21,663 bases of DNA, from contig JBBQBY010000055.1 in the NCBI GenBank assembly GCA_038318235.1, positions 1 through 21,663 of the forward strand, in the 5' to 3' direction. Under the pieces are notes generated by a model. It saw only the letters and a list, made by a program, of their open reading frames with translations. It was not told the origin of the DNA and ran no database searches. The position numbers and the translations under genes are program-made. Shown here piece after piece: positions 6,393 to 15,421 of this stretch. The stretch is from JAPLGZ01 sp038318235 (GTDB taxonomy: Bacteria; Chloroflexota; Anaerolineae; Caldilineales; Caldilineaceae). The number at the start of each line of letters is the position of its first letter. Position 1 is the stretch's first letter.

Positions 6393-8285
6393 GTGAAGAT
6401 TTATCGGTTTCAGTCGTGGTTGCCCTGGTTTGTTTGGGCTAGTTATCTACTTTTATATAGTCTGACCGCTGCGCCCAGCCTTGTTGAATTGTTCGACGAC
6501 AGCCTGGAATTTCAGTTAGTAGGACCGACGTTTGGGATTGCTCATCCCACCGGTTACCCACTCTACAGCTTGCTGGGTGGTCTTTGGAGCCGGGTGATTT
6601 TCCCCTTTGGCAACTGGGCGTGGCGCATGAATTTGTTCAGCGCCCTGTGCGCTGCTACCACGGTGTTGCTTGTCTTTCTGTTAGCGCGCCGGCTGATAAC
6701 CGATGCTCTGGGTCAGCCAAATTTATGGGCGGCGCTGGCGACAACGCTGGCCTTCGGGCTGGGTCCGGTTTGGTGGTTACAAGCGACCGTTGCCGAAGTG
6801 TATGCGCTTCACGGGCTGTTTGTCGCGGCCATTTTGTCGGTTGCGATCGGCATGAACCAAACCGCTACACCGAAATCAACTGGCACTCTGCCACGCATGA
6901 CCCTGCTCTGCGCGCTGATTGGCCTGGCGCTGACGCACCATCGCACGACTGTATTATTGTTACCAGGGGTAGCGATCTATCTGCTGTGGAGTGTACCTGG
7001 CTTGTGGCGCCCTCGACCCCGTTGGCTGGTCTGGATCCTGGCCTTACTGGCGCCACTCTTACTCTATCTCTATATCCCCTTGCGCGCGACGATGGGCGCG
7101 GTTGATCTGCATCATAGCTACCAAAATACCTGGTCAGGTTTCTGGAATCATGTTCTGGCGACTGGGTACACCAGTAGCTTTTTCAAAGACAATCCACTCG
7201 CCAAACATTACACTCTAGCCGAATGGCTGCAACTCTTTCAACAACAAGTGGGCGAGTTTGGCCTGCTGTTGGGGGTTTTAGGGCTAGTCTGGCTGCTGGA
7301 TCGTAACAAAAGACCGGCGAAAGCATGGATTTTAATTTTATTGGTCTTTTTGATCAATACGATCTTTGCCTTCAATTACAAAGTAAGTGATGTCGAAGTC
7401 TTTCTGTTACCAACCTTTCTCTGTCTGGCGTTATTAATCGGCGGCGGTGTTGGTTTGGTGGGGCGCTTGCTCGCGTCAAGACCGCGGCTAGCGATTAGTG
7501 CGCAGATCTTCTGTGTGTTATTGATTGGCGCGGGGGTGGGCGGGCGCGGTATGCTGATCAATCGCAGCCAGACGTGGGCGGTCCACGATTATGCTGTGGC
7601 CCTGGCCAAGGTAGATTTTCCACCCCACAGCCAGGTAATTGGCCTAGAAGGTGAAGCCACCGCGTTACAATATATGCAACAGGCCGAAGGGCTAGGTTTG
7701 AATGCCAACGCGGTGGTAGCCGATGATCAGGACGTGCGCCAGCAAGCGATCGCGTCCGCTGTGGCCCAAGGCAAACCAACGTATATGACGCGTGAACTAA
7801 AGGGAATTGAATCTCGTTATAGCTTTAGCGGCGCTGGCCCATTGGTGCGCGTCTGGCCGCGTGGCCAGGCGCAAGTGGGCAGGCCACAACAGGCATTGGA
7901 ACTGACGATGGCGGATGGTCAGTTAAAGTTAGAGGGCGTTGATCTTGATTTGCCCATCGAAGCGGAGGGACCGGCCGTGCGCGTTGCCTTCTATTGGCGG
8001 CCCGTTAGGCAATTAACCCAAACGCTCAAGTTATCTTTGCGTTTACAACAATCGGATGGCACACCGCTGCACTGGCCGGATGGCAGAGAAGTCACCGAAG
8101 ATCTATTTCCCTTGCGTCAGGTGGCTGGCACGCAACAGTGGGTCGTTGGGGAACAAATTCGCGATGAATACACACTACACTTGCCAGCGGCGAGCCGTGG
8201 TCAGCCCACGCGCTTGCAGGTTATTGTGTACGATGCCGCCACCGTCGTAGAGGTAGGACGGTGGCAGACAGATTTATCTTGGTGA
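6393..8285 (+). CDS. DUF2723 polytopic membrane protein (glycosyltransferase-C-like)
   Basis: The 630-aa protein starts at GTG 6393, preceded by AGGA (6382-6385). The N-terminal part matches DUF2723: a first TM helix, then FDDSLEFQL (34-42) in place of the family's D-S-x-E-F motif, then HPTGYPLYSLLGGLWS (51-66) and NWAWRMNLFSALCAA. About 11-12 TM helices fill residues 12-390. In GT-C enzymes, acidic residues in this first outer loop are catalytic and use polyprenol-phosphate sugars. A protein O-glycosyltransferase role has been proposed for relatives, but the exact reaction here is unknown. Residues about 495-630 form a soluble beta-rich domain, presumably outside the cell. The neighbours (SH3b lipoprotein, second GT-C-like protein, PBP) fit an envelope role. 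Confidence 0.82.
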   Translation: MKIYRFQSWLPWFVWASYLLLYSLTAAPSLVELFDDSLEFQLVGPTFGIAHPTGYPLYSLLGGLWSRVIFPFGNWAWRMNLFSALCAATTVLLVFLLARRLITDALGQPNLWAALATTLAFGLGPVWWLQATVAEVYALHGLFVAAILSVAIGMNQTATPKSTGTLPRMTLLCALIGLALTHHRTTVLLLPGVAIYLLWSVPGLWRPRPRWLVWILALLAPLLLYLYIPLRATMGAVDLHHSYQNTWSGFWNHVLATGYTSSFFKDNPLAKHYTLAEWLQLFQQQVGEFGLLLGVLGLVWLLDRNKRPAKAWILILLVFLINTIFAFNYKVSDVEVFLLPTFLCLALLIGGGVGLVGRLLASRPRLAISAQIFCVLLIGAGVGGRGMLINRSQTWAVHDYAVALAKVDFPPHSQVIGLEGEATALQYMQQAEGLGLNANAVVADDQDVRQQAIASAVAQGKPTYMTRELKGIESRYSFSGAGPLVRVWPRGQAQVGRPQQALELTMADGQLKLEGVDLDLPIEAEGPAVRVAFYWRPVRQLTQTLKLSLRLQQSDGTPLHWPDGREVTEDLFPLRQVAGTQQWVVGEQIRDEYTLHLPAASRGQPTRLQVIVYDAATVVEVGRWQTDLSW

Positions 8286-8411
8286 ATACGGAATGGAGAA
8301 GCGATCGCACGCTGATATGGATGCGAGAACAAGCACCATTCTGTCCCTCATCAGTCCCCCAAGCGAGCGTTCGGCAGGGGCCGTTTGTGCGAAATGACAC
8401 AAGGCCCAATT

Positions 8412-8440
8412 TTGTCAAGCATTAGAAAACATGCAATAAT
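8412..8440 (+). promoter_or_regulatory. Candidate sigma-70-type promoter for the SH3b lipoprotein
   Basis: TTGTCA (8412-8417) and AATAAT (8435-8440) are separated by 17 bp, with TG at 8432-8433 forming an extended -10. The predicted start near 8447 gives a leader of about 128 nt to the ATG at 8575. It lies in the otherwise empty 8286-8574 gap. Confidence 0.45.
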
Positions 8441-8574
8441 GGCAAGCGTTTTTTCTGTGTAATTATTGTAGTCATAGCATGAATTGCCGCATTAAATGTT
8501 TGACCCGATAGTTACAAAACTACCATATGCGCCTTCACCTGGTGTACAGAGAGCAGAGAGATAAAAGGAAAATC

Positions 8575-9507
8575 ATGAAAAATACACGAATTTTACTTGT
8601 CATTCCCCTGTTGGTAATCATAGCACTGCTGGCGGGCGCCTGTATCAGACCGCCAACAGATGGCACACCCGCAGTCGAAACCCCAACGGCGGCGCCGGCA
8701 GCCAGTGAGACCATTACCGCCACAGTCGTGGCCAGTGAAACTGTTACCGCAACGGTAACAGCAACCACCACTAGCGCAGCAAAGGCTACCGTCAACGTGA
8801 ACTCGCTGCGTGTGCGTGCCCTGCCCGATGACACCAGTACGGTCGTCAGCGGGATCAAGCAAGGGGAGGTCTACAACGTTATCGGGCTAAGCTCCGATGG
8901 GCTCTGGGTTCAATTAGAAATTCCCCAGGCGATTGATGGCAAGGGTTGGGTATCCGCCAATTTTGTCACCGTTGAAGGCTCGATCACAGATATCACGATT
9001 ACCCCGGTGACGGAAACGGCCCCAGTGACAGCTACGACTGCTGTCACCGAAACACCGGCCATGACCGAAACGCCAGCCGTGACGGATACGACCATCGTCA
9101 CCGAAACACCAGCCATGACCGAAACTACCGGCATGACTGAAACCGGGGTGATGACCGAAACACCAACCGCGACAGATACCACTACCGTTACAGAGACGCC
9201 GACCACAACCGAAACCGGCACGATGACAGGCACAACTGAAATGACCGGCACAGCCAGCATGACGACAACTGTCGTGCCCGCGCCCGGCATGGCGGTTGTG
9301 ACAACATCCGGTGCGCGCTTGCGGGTGCGCAGTGAACCAAACGCCGATGCCCAGATCGTTGGCTATGCCTATAACGGCGAAACGTATCAAGTTTTGGCGT
9401 TAAGCGCAGATGGTCAATGGGTTCAAATCGCCGGTTCCACCGAAGGCCAGGGTGAGAATCCCAACGGTGGTTGGGTGGCAGCAGAATTCTTGGTCATTGG
9501 TCAATAA
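8575..9507 (+). CDS. Lipoprotein with two bacterial SH3 domains and Thr-rich linker
   Basis: The start chosen is ATG 8575, because AAAGGA (8563-8568) sits in front of it and the signal peptide begins here; an upstream in-frame ATG at 8527 adds 16 charged residues and has no Shine-Dalgarno. The signal peptide ends LLAGA-C23, a lipoprotein-like site. Residues 71-133 are the first SH3b domain (VNSLRVRALPDD ... GLWVQL ... GWVSANFV). Residues about 140-240 are a degenerate TETPAMTE/TDTT repeat of about six residues per unit. Residues 241-310 are the second SH3b domain (ARLRVRSEPN ... GQWVQI ... GGWVAAEFL). SH3b domains bind peptidoglycan or peptides, so it is probably a cell-wall-facing lipoprotein. 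No catalytic domain is attached. Confidence 0.88.
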   Translation: MKNTRILLVIPLLVIIALLAGACIRPPTDGTPAVETPTAAPAASETITATVVASETVTATVTATTTSAAKATVNVNSLRVRALPDDTSTVVSGIKQGEVYNVIGLSSDGLWVQLEIPQAIDGKGWVSANFVTVEGSITDITITPVTETAPVTATTAVTETPAMTETPAVTDTTIVTETPAMTETTGMTETGVMTETPTATDTTTVTETPTTTETGTMTGTTEMTGTASMTTTVVPAPGMAVVTTSGARLRVRSEPNADAQIVGYAYNGETYQVLALSADGQWVQIAGSTEGQGENPNGGWVAAEFLVIGQ

Positions 9508-9543
9508 TCAACGTCACACGCTTTTGATGTAGGTTAATTCATG

Positions 9544-9580
9544 ATGGCTGGCTACCTGCAAATGGCGGCCAGCCATTTTT
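9544..9580 (+). terminator. Rho-independent terminator after the SH3b lipoprotein
   Basis: A 9-bp stem ATGGCTGGC (9544-9552) / GCCAGCCAT (9568-9576) is followed by a T-run through 9580. It ends the lipoprotein transcript 40-70 bp past the stop codon and leaves almost no room for a promoter before the next gene. Confidence 0.7.
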
Positions 9581-9595
9581 ATTGGATGTTGATCC

Positions 9596-11140
9596 TTGCG
9601 CTCATCCACAGCTATCAGCGCTGCTATGCCTAAACGCTCATTTCTAAGCCAGCACCACACGGTAGTCGCCGGTCTTCATTTGATCGCGCTACTGCTGCTT
9701 GGCTTGCAGCTTTACGTGCGCACTTTGCCACCAACTCCCACGCCAATCCCAGAATCCGGTAGCCCGGAAGCGATTTGGTGGGGCTTTTGGCCTGTGACCT
9801 ACGCCCCCAGTTGGGCAGTTGTGATTGGGGCAGGTCTTGTGATTGGCGTGATCCTGCTATTCTGGCTGTCTGCGTGGCGCGTTCACAATGTTGGCCATAA
9901 CCGAGAGGGGAGCAAACCCGCCTTAGCGCTGGGTCATGCGCATTTTGCGGCGTTGTTTGGCCTTAGTATTTTGCTTGCGCTCGCCTTTTTTGCCTTCCCG
10001 ATCGTTCATACGCGTTGGGGTGATGCGTATCTGATTTCCAAAGCACTGGCCTGGCCAGATCCAGCACAACGGCTCAGCTATTCTTGGCAAGCGCCATTGG
10101 ATGTTTTTCTGCACAGCCAACTCTGGCTCTATGGTCATGCGCATTTCGCCTGGAAAAACGCCCTTGCGGTCTATCGCTTACTCAGTCCAATCGCTGGCAT
10201 TTTGTATTTGGCTGTGGTCTTAGGGGTAGCATATAGTGCACCGCGCGCCACGGCTTGGCTCACCTTTGGTCTGTTAACCTCGTTGGGCTTGCTACAACTA
10301 TTTTTCGGTTATATTGAGAATTATAGCTTTATGACGGTTGGCGTGTTGGCCTATCTGTGGCTGGCGCTGGGCGTGTTACAGGGCAAAAGACCACTTTGGT
10401 TGGCCGCGACAATCTTGGCCTTCACCAACGCCACCCATCCGAGCACCATTATTTTAGCGCCCAGTCTGCTCTATTGCGGCTGGCAGGTGACGGTTAAAGA
10501 AACAGAAAAGAATTCGGCGCAGCGAAACCAATGGCTCGTTTATAACGTCTTACAAATGGCACTGCCGATGTTGCTGGTAGCAACGGCGACGTTGGGTTTG
10601 ATGAGCAACGGCGGTCACGGCCTACAAGCGCTCTTCACAACCGATCGGCCGGGCGGCAGCGATGCACGTTTCTTTGTGCCGCTTTGGAAGACCAGCACGC
10701 GCTGGGAGCAGTATACGATGTTCAGTTGGGCGCACTTGCGCGATTTTCTGAATGAGCAAATATTAGTGGCGCCCGTGATTTTGCCGAGTCTGCTTTGGCT
10801 AGGCATCAGCACAAAGTTTGCGGCGTGGAAAGGACGTAAGCTGACGCGGCTGACCGTGGACCGCACTCCACCCGCGATCATATTTCTCATGATCGCGGCG
10901 CTAACCTATTTGCTCTTTACTTGGGTCTGGAATGCGGATTATGGCGGTCAGCGTGATTGGGACTTATTTAGCCCGGTTGCCCTACCGCTCACACTTTGGT
11001 TATTGGCGTGCTTGCCCCGCAGTTTACCGGATCAACGCACCTTGTGGGCGGGGACAATGCCTTTGCTTATGTTACAATGGCTGCATACAACGGCCTGGAT
11101 TTACCAGAACACGTTACCTTGGCAATGGCCGAAATGGTAA
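9596..11140 (+). CDS. Polytopic membrane protein, probable GT-C-type glycosyltransferase
   Basis: The frame opens at TTG 9596 (514 aa); an ATG at 9626 (504 aa) is an equal candidate and neither has a clear Shine-Dalgarno. About 10-12 TM helices are present. The first large outer loop has FPIVHTRWGDAYLISKALAW, resembling the acidic first-loop motif of GT-C enzymes. Further on come FGYIENYSF, TNATHPSTI and a C-terminal ADYGGQRDWDLFSP; as far as I recall, a (R)DWDLF motif recurs in bacterial GT-C-like membrane proteins of unknown substrate. A family name cannot be assigned safely. It lies directly after a terminator and before the PBP gene. Its place beside DUF2723 suggests a role in envelope glycoconjugates, which is inference. 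Confidence 0.65.
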   Translation: MRSSTAISAAMPKRSFLSQHHTVVAGLHLIALLLLGLQLYVRTLPPTPTPIPESGSPEAIWWGFWPVTYAPSWAVVIGAGLVIGVILLFWLSAWRVHNVGHNREGSKPALALGHAHFAALFGLSILLALAFFAFPIVHTRWGDAYLISKALAWPDPAQRLSYSWQAPLDVFLHSQLWLYGHAHFAWKNALAVYRLLSPIAGILYLAVVLGVAYSAPRATAWLTFGLLTSLGLLQLFFGYIENYSFMTVGVLAYLWLALGVLQGKRPLWLAATILAFTNATHPSTIILAPSLLYCGWQVTVKETEKNSAQRNQWLVYNVLQMALPMLLVATATLGLMSNGGHGLQALFTTDRPGGSDARFFVPLWKTSTRWEQYTMFSWAHLRDFLNEQILVAPVILPSLLWLGISTKFAAWKGRKLTRLTVDRTPPAIIFLMIAALTYLLFTWVWNADYGGQRDWDLFSPVALPLTLWLLACLPRSLPDQRTLWAGTMPLLMLQWLHTTAWIYQNTLPWQWPKW

Positions 11141-11313
11141 GGTAAGCAAGGCACCCAGAAGGGTTCCCCAATCCCTGTCTGGTACAGAAAGTGCGTTAAA
11201 ACGCCCTGATATCGCAACACGTTTCAACGTGTTTTATGTAGCAGGCGGCGAATTCATTCAGCGCATCGGCAACTTGTCAATTACCCAATATGAAGCGATT
11301 ACTCACCTAACCT

Positions 11314-14250
11314 ATGTACGAACTTGAAAACAAACGACAAACTAGACGAAGAACACCAACTGGCAATCAGACCGGCAATCAACTCTGGCAAGGGGTGATC
11401 AGTGGCATGGTAGCCTTTATAGCCGCTGTGGTGCTTGCGCTCAGTATTGGCTTGATCGGCTATGCGATGATCGCCACCACTTTGCCCAAGCCAGAAGATC
11501 TGGAAAGCAGCGCCAATGCGTTGCATAGCACCTACATCTATGACCGCGACGGCAATCTGCTCAGCCAACTCTTCAACCCCGATGACGTGAATGCTGGCCG
11601 GCGCACGCTTGTCCCGCTTTCGCAGATTCCTGAGGTGCTTCAAAAGGCGACGATTTCGACGGAAGATGCCAATTTCTATCAACATAAAGGCATCGATCCA
11701 GTCGCGTTGCTGCGTGCGCTCTACTATGCGGTGCGCACGCGCGATCTCGTTTCTGGCGCGTCGACGATTCCGCAACAATTGGTCAAAATGGTCTTTCTAT
11801 CGCCCGAACGCAGCGCCACGCGTAAAATCAAAGAAGCGATCCTCTCCACCGAAATCAGTCGCCAGTATGATAAAGACAAGATTTTGGAAATTTATCTCAA
11901 CAAAATCTACTATGGCAATTTGGCTTATGGAGCGGAAGCAGCGGCCAAGACCTATTTTAACAAAGATGTGAAAGATTTGACCTTGTCCGAGGCCTCCCTG
12001 CTGGCTGGTCTGCCCCAAGTGCCAGCGTATTACGACCCGTACACCCATCCAGATCGCGCCCGTAATCGCCAGATGACGGTGTTGCAACTGATGGTCAAAT
12101 CGGGGGCGATCAGCCAGGCTGAGGCTGACAGCGCCTGGAATGAACCTTTAAATTATGCGCCGCCGCAAGAATTTAAAATGGAGGCCCCGCATTTCACCTT
12201 GTTTGTGCGCCAACAGCTGGAAGAACTCTTTGGCGCCGACACTGGCGCCGCCAATGCGCTTTATCAACAAGGCGTGAATGTCTATACCACGTTGAATGCC
12301 AAGCTCCAGGAGCAAGCACAGACCATCGTGCATGACCAGGTGGCCGGGTTGGCCGATCACAATGTATCCAACGGGGCCTTGGTGGCGATGGATCCGCGCA
12401 CGGGTGAGGTGCTGGCCTTGGTCGGCAGCGCCGATTTTAACAATGTGGAGATCGACGGTCAGGTGAACATGGCGCTCGCCCCGCGCCAACCGGGCAGCAC
12501 GATCAAGCCGCTGGTCTATCTGGCCTCGTTCGAGCAGCCGGATAAATCACCCGCCGAGCGCTGGAATTCCGGCACCTTGCTTGCCGATATTAAGGAAGCT
12601 TTTCCCGACGGCGCCAATCCGCCTTATGTGCCGACGAATTATGATAACAAAGAGCGCGGTATGGTCACGGTGCGTACGGCGTTGGCGAACAGTTTAAACA
12701 TTCCAGCCGTGCGTACAATGCAGACGGTGGGCGTGGCGAATTTCTTGCCAACGGCGCAGCGGCTCGGCATCGACACCTTAACGCGCACCGATTATGGGCT
12801 GAGTCTGGCGCTGGGGGCGGGTGAAATACCCCTGGTCGAGATGGTGGGCGCCTTTGGCGTGTTGGCCAATGGGGGCAAACGCATGCCGCCGGTCACGATC
12901 AAAAAGATCACCGACAGCAGCGGGCGCACCATCTGTGAGTTGGGCACAGCGACACCTTGTCAAGCGAATGGCGATACCGGCCAACAAGTGGTCAACCCAG
13001 TCGACGCCTTCCTGATCACCGATATTATCAGTGACAACGACGCCCGCAGCATCGCCTTTGGGCTTAATTCGTTTTTGCAGTTGGGCAACCGCCCGGTCGC
13101 TGCCAAAACGGGCACGACCAACGATTTTCGCGATGTGCTGACTATGGGCTATACCCCGCAGTTGGTCACGGGGGTCTGGGTCGGCAATGCCGACGACTCA
13201 CCGATGATCAACGTCACGGGCATTACCGGCGCGGCACCGATCTGGAATCAGTTTATGCAGACGGCGTTGGCCGACCAGCCGATCCAGGAATTTACGCCGC
13301 CGCCGGGCGTCCGCCAGATTGAAGTTTGCGCCGACACTGGTACGCTGCCCAGCGAAGCTTGTCCACAAAAACGCAGCCATTGGTTTGCCGACGACCGTCC
13401 ACCGCTGCCCAAAGAGAAAGACCTCTACCAAAAGGTGCGTCTGGACAAAACAACCGGCAAGTTGGCGAACGAATTTACGCCGCAAAACGCGATCGAGGAA
13501 AAAGTCTTCAAGGTCTACCCGCCGCAATATCGCAAGTGGGCCGAAGAGCATGGGATTGCCCAGCCGCCGGCCGACGCCAGTGATGTCTATACATTCAAAC
13601 CGGAAATTGCGATCCGTGAACCGGTGACGGGAGAAGTCGTGAGTGGCATTGTAACCGTGCGTGGCATCGCCAATGCGCCGGCCTTTGCCAGCTATGAGTT
13701 GCAATACGGCGTCAGCCACAACCCTGGTGCATTCAGCCCACCTTTTGCGGGCAATAACACGCCAGTGCTCGACGGCGAACTCGGCCAATGGGATACGAGT
13801 AAGTTGGGCGATGGTCCGCACACGTTGCGCTTGGTGGTACACGATACGCATGGCAACGCCTACGAGGCGCAGGTACATCTCTTTGTCGGCCAACCGACAC
13901 CCACTTGGACGCCCGCCGCCGCCACAGAAACGTGGACGCCACTGCCGCCGGTGAGCACCGAGACAGCCACCGAAACACCCGTGACGCCGCCCACTTCGGT
14001 AGAACCGCCGCCAACGTCAGCCGAGCCACCACCGACCGCGATTGTGCCTGACACACCTGTCCCGCCAACCGACACACCCTTGCCAGCGCCGCCGACCGAT
14101 ACGCCAGTGGTTGCCGACACGCCGACCTGGACGCCCGTTGCGATTGAGACGCCAACGCTGCAAGTCACCGGCACGATCACAGCCAGCGATGTCGTGACCA
14201 GCAGCAGCTTAATCACAGATGCGACAGTGTTGACACCGACTACACCCTAA
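11314..14250 (+). CDS. Penicillin-binding protein 1A (bifunctional transglycosylase/transpeptidase) with Thr/Pro tail
   Basis: This 978-aa class A PBP has a short cytoplasmic head and one TM helix (about 28-55). A GT51 glycosyltransferase domain (about 70-270) contains catalytic E117 in STEDANFYQHKG and GASTIPQQL (148-156). The transpeptidase domain (about 350-680) carries the active-site triad S395-x-x-K398 (PGSTIKP), S460-x-N462 (SLN) and K598-T-G600. Both activities should be intact: lipid II polymerisation and peptide cross-linking outside the membrane. Residues about 768-863 form an Ig/Big-like beta domain ('PVTGEVVSGIVTVRGIANAP' and on), and 864-978 is a Thr/Pro-rich tail, unusual at this length. 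The start has no Shine-Dalgarno, but upstream in-frame starts are blocked by a stop at 11308. A strong hairpin follows the stop codon. Confidence 0.95.
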   Translation: MYELENKRQTRRRTPTGNQTGNQLWQGVISGMVAFIAAVVLALSIGLIGYAMIATTLPKPEDLESSANALHSTYIYDRDGNLLSQLFNPDDVNAGRRTLVPLSQIPEVLQKATISTEDANFYQHKGIDPVALLRALYYAVRTRDLVSGASTIPQQLVKMVFLSPERSATRKIKEAILSTEISRQYDKDKILEIYLNKIYYGNLAYGAEAAAKTYFNKDVKDLTLSEASLLAGLPQVPAYYDPYTHPDRARNRQMTVLQLMVKSGAISQAEADSAWNEPLNYAPPQEFKMEAPHFTLFVRQQLEELFGADTGAANALYQQGVNVYTTLNAKLQEQAQTIVHDQVAGLADHNVSNGALVAMDPRTGEVLALVGSADFNNVEIDGQVNMALAPRQPGSTIKPLVYLASFEQPDKSPAERWNSGTLLADIKEAFPDGANPPYVPTNYDNKERGMVTVRTALANSLNIPAVRTMQTVGVANFLPTAQRLGIDTLTRTDYGLSLALGAGEIPLVEMVGAFGVLANGGKRMPPVTIKKITDSSGRTICELGTATPCQANGDTGQQVVNPVDAFLITDIISDNDARSIAFGLNSFLQLGNRPVAAKTGTTNDFRDVLTMGYTPQLVTGVWVGNADDSPMINVTGITGAAPIWNQFMQTALADQPIQEFTPPPGVRQIEVCADTGTLPSEACPQKRSHWFADDRPPLPKEKDLYQKVRLDKTTGKLANEFTPQNAIEEKVFKVYPPQYRKWAEEHGIAQPPADASDVYTFKPEIAIREPVTGEVVSGIVTVRGIANAPAFASYELQYGVSHNPGAFSPPFAGNNTPVLDGELGQWDTSKLGDGPHTLRLVVHDTHGNAYEAQVHLFVGQPTPTWTPAAATETWTPLPPVSTETATETPVTPPTSVEPPPTSAEPPPTAIVPDTPVPPTDTPLPAPPTDTPVVADTPTWTPVAIETPTLQVTGTITASDVVTSSSLITDATVLTPTTP

Positions 14251-14262
14251 CCCTCACGGCTA

Positions 14263-14311
14263 TTAAGCGCTGTATGCTGCGGCGAAGATCGCCGCAGCAT
14301 ACAGCGCTTAA
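14263..14311. terminator. Perfect 23-bp hairpin with 3-nt loop after the PBP gene
   Basis: Arms 14263-14285 and 14289-14311 are perfectly complementary over 23 bp and closed by AGA. Only CTTGTCT follows, not a true T-run, so termination is likely but not of textbook form. An RNA processing or stabilising role, or a palindromic repeat, are alternatives. It lies just 22 bp before the next start codon. Confidence 0.6.
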
Positions 14312-14332
14312 CTTGTCTATCGCCAGGCGCGC

Positions 14333-15409
14333 GTGATCACCGAACCATTCATCCCCGGCCTAGAACTGAGTCGCCGCTTTTATCTGGAAGCGGTGCGACC
14401 ACACCTAGACGCCCATTTTCCCCACGTGCCCCATGCGGCAGCGAAGCTCGGCCCTGGCAGTGATGTGCTGGGCTTTGACACCCCAATGTCGATGGATCAC
14501 GATTGGGGGCCAACCGTGCTGATCTTCCTGCGCGAGCAAGATTGGTCTTATGCCGATCCCATCCGCGCCGTCATGCAGCAGCACTTGCCGCCTCACTTTT
14601 ATGGCTTTCCGACCAATCCAAGTATAAGCCAAGACGGGCAGGCTACAGTTATGCCCAACCGCGGGGTTGAGATCGTTACCGTGCGCAAATTTTTCTGGTC
14701 ACATTTACGGTATGCGATTGATCAGCCGTTGACCGCCATTGATTGGCTTACCCTACCGTCGCAGATCCTCCGCGAAATGACCGCCGGGGCAGTCTATTTC
14801 GATGGCGTCGGCGAACTCAGCGCCATACGCGCGCGCTTGGCCTGGTATCCCCAAGATGTCTGGTTCTATCTGCTGGCCGCGGGCTGGCATCGCATTGCGC
14901 AAGAAAACCATCTGATGGCGCGCGCCGGCTATGTCGGTGATGAGTTAGGTTCGTCGGTGATCGGGGCGCGGTTGGTGCGCGATGTGATGAATCTCTGTTT
15001 TTTGCTGGAGCAACAGTATGCGCCCTATCCAAAGTGGTTTGGTGCAGCCTTCCACCAACTCAGCAGCGCCGCGGAGATCGGGCCGTTGTTATGGCAGGTG
15101 CAGCGCGCCCAAAGTTGGCAGGTGCGCGAAGTGGCCTTGGGCGAGGCGTGCCGCGCGCTGGCTCGCCGGCACAACCAACTGGGTATCACAGAGCACGTGG
15201 CGGAAACACTCGCTAGTTTTCACAGTCGCCCGTTTCAAGTGATTCAAGCGGATAATTTTGTCGATGCCTTGCTGGCACAAATTAAAGAGGAAGCGATCAA
15301 GCGCATTGCAGAACGACCACTGATTGGGAGTGTTGACCAATTCTGCGACAGTACCGACATCCGATCCAACATTGCCTGGCGCGAAAAATTAGCCGGACTT
15401 TATCAATAA
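14333..15409 (+). CDS. DUF4037 protein, nucleotidyltransferase-like
   Basis: The 358-aa soluble protein starts at GTG 14333, with CCAGG about 6 bp ahead. The N-terminus reads FYLEAVRPHLDAHFPHVPHAAA followed by GPGSDVLGFDTPMSMDHDWGP (40-60). This fits the DUF4037 family and holds the G-S ... D-x-D signature of the polymerase-beta nucleotidyltransferase fold (G42, S43, D55, D57). The C-terminal half is helical. A catalytic NTase core therefore seems intact, but the substrate of DUF4037 proteins is unknown to me. It follows the PBP hairpin closely and converges with the secreted-protein gene (12 bp between ends). Confidence 0.8.
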   Translation: MITEPFIPGLELSRRFYLEAVRPHLDAHFPHVPHAAAKLGPGSDVLGFDTPMSMDHDWGPTVLIFLREQDWSYADPIRAVMQQHLPPHFYGFPTNPSISQDGQATVMPNRGVEIVTVRKFFWSHLRYAIDQPLTAIDWLTLPSQILREMTAGAVYFDGVGELSAIRARLAWYPQDVWFYLLAAGWHRIAQENHLMARAGYVGDELGSSVIGARLVRDVMNLCFLLEQQYAPYPKWFGAAFHQLSSAAEIGPLLWQVQRAQSWQVREVALGEACRALARRHNQLGITEHVAETLASFHSRPFQVIQADNFVDALLAQIKEEAIKRIAERPLIGSVDQFCDSTDIRSNIAWREKLAGLYQ

Positions 15410-15421
15410 AAGCTGGCCAAG

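Noticed and set aside
8910..9390. Minus-strand frames opposite the Thr-rich linker of the SH3b lipoprotein
   Set aside because: Their repeated SVTxVVSVxxGVS or Gly/His-rich composition is the complement of the TETP repeat; the plus strand has a signal peptide and two SH3b domains.
13198..13893. 231-aa minus-strand frame inside the PBP gene
   Set aside because: It overlaps the transpeptidase and Ig-like part of an intact PBP, and its Arg-rich sequence lacks motifs.
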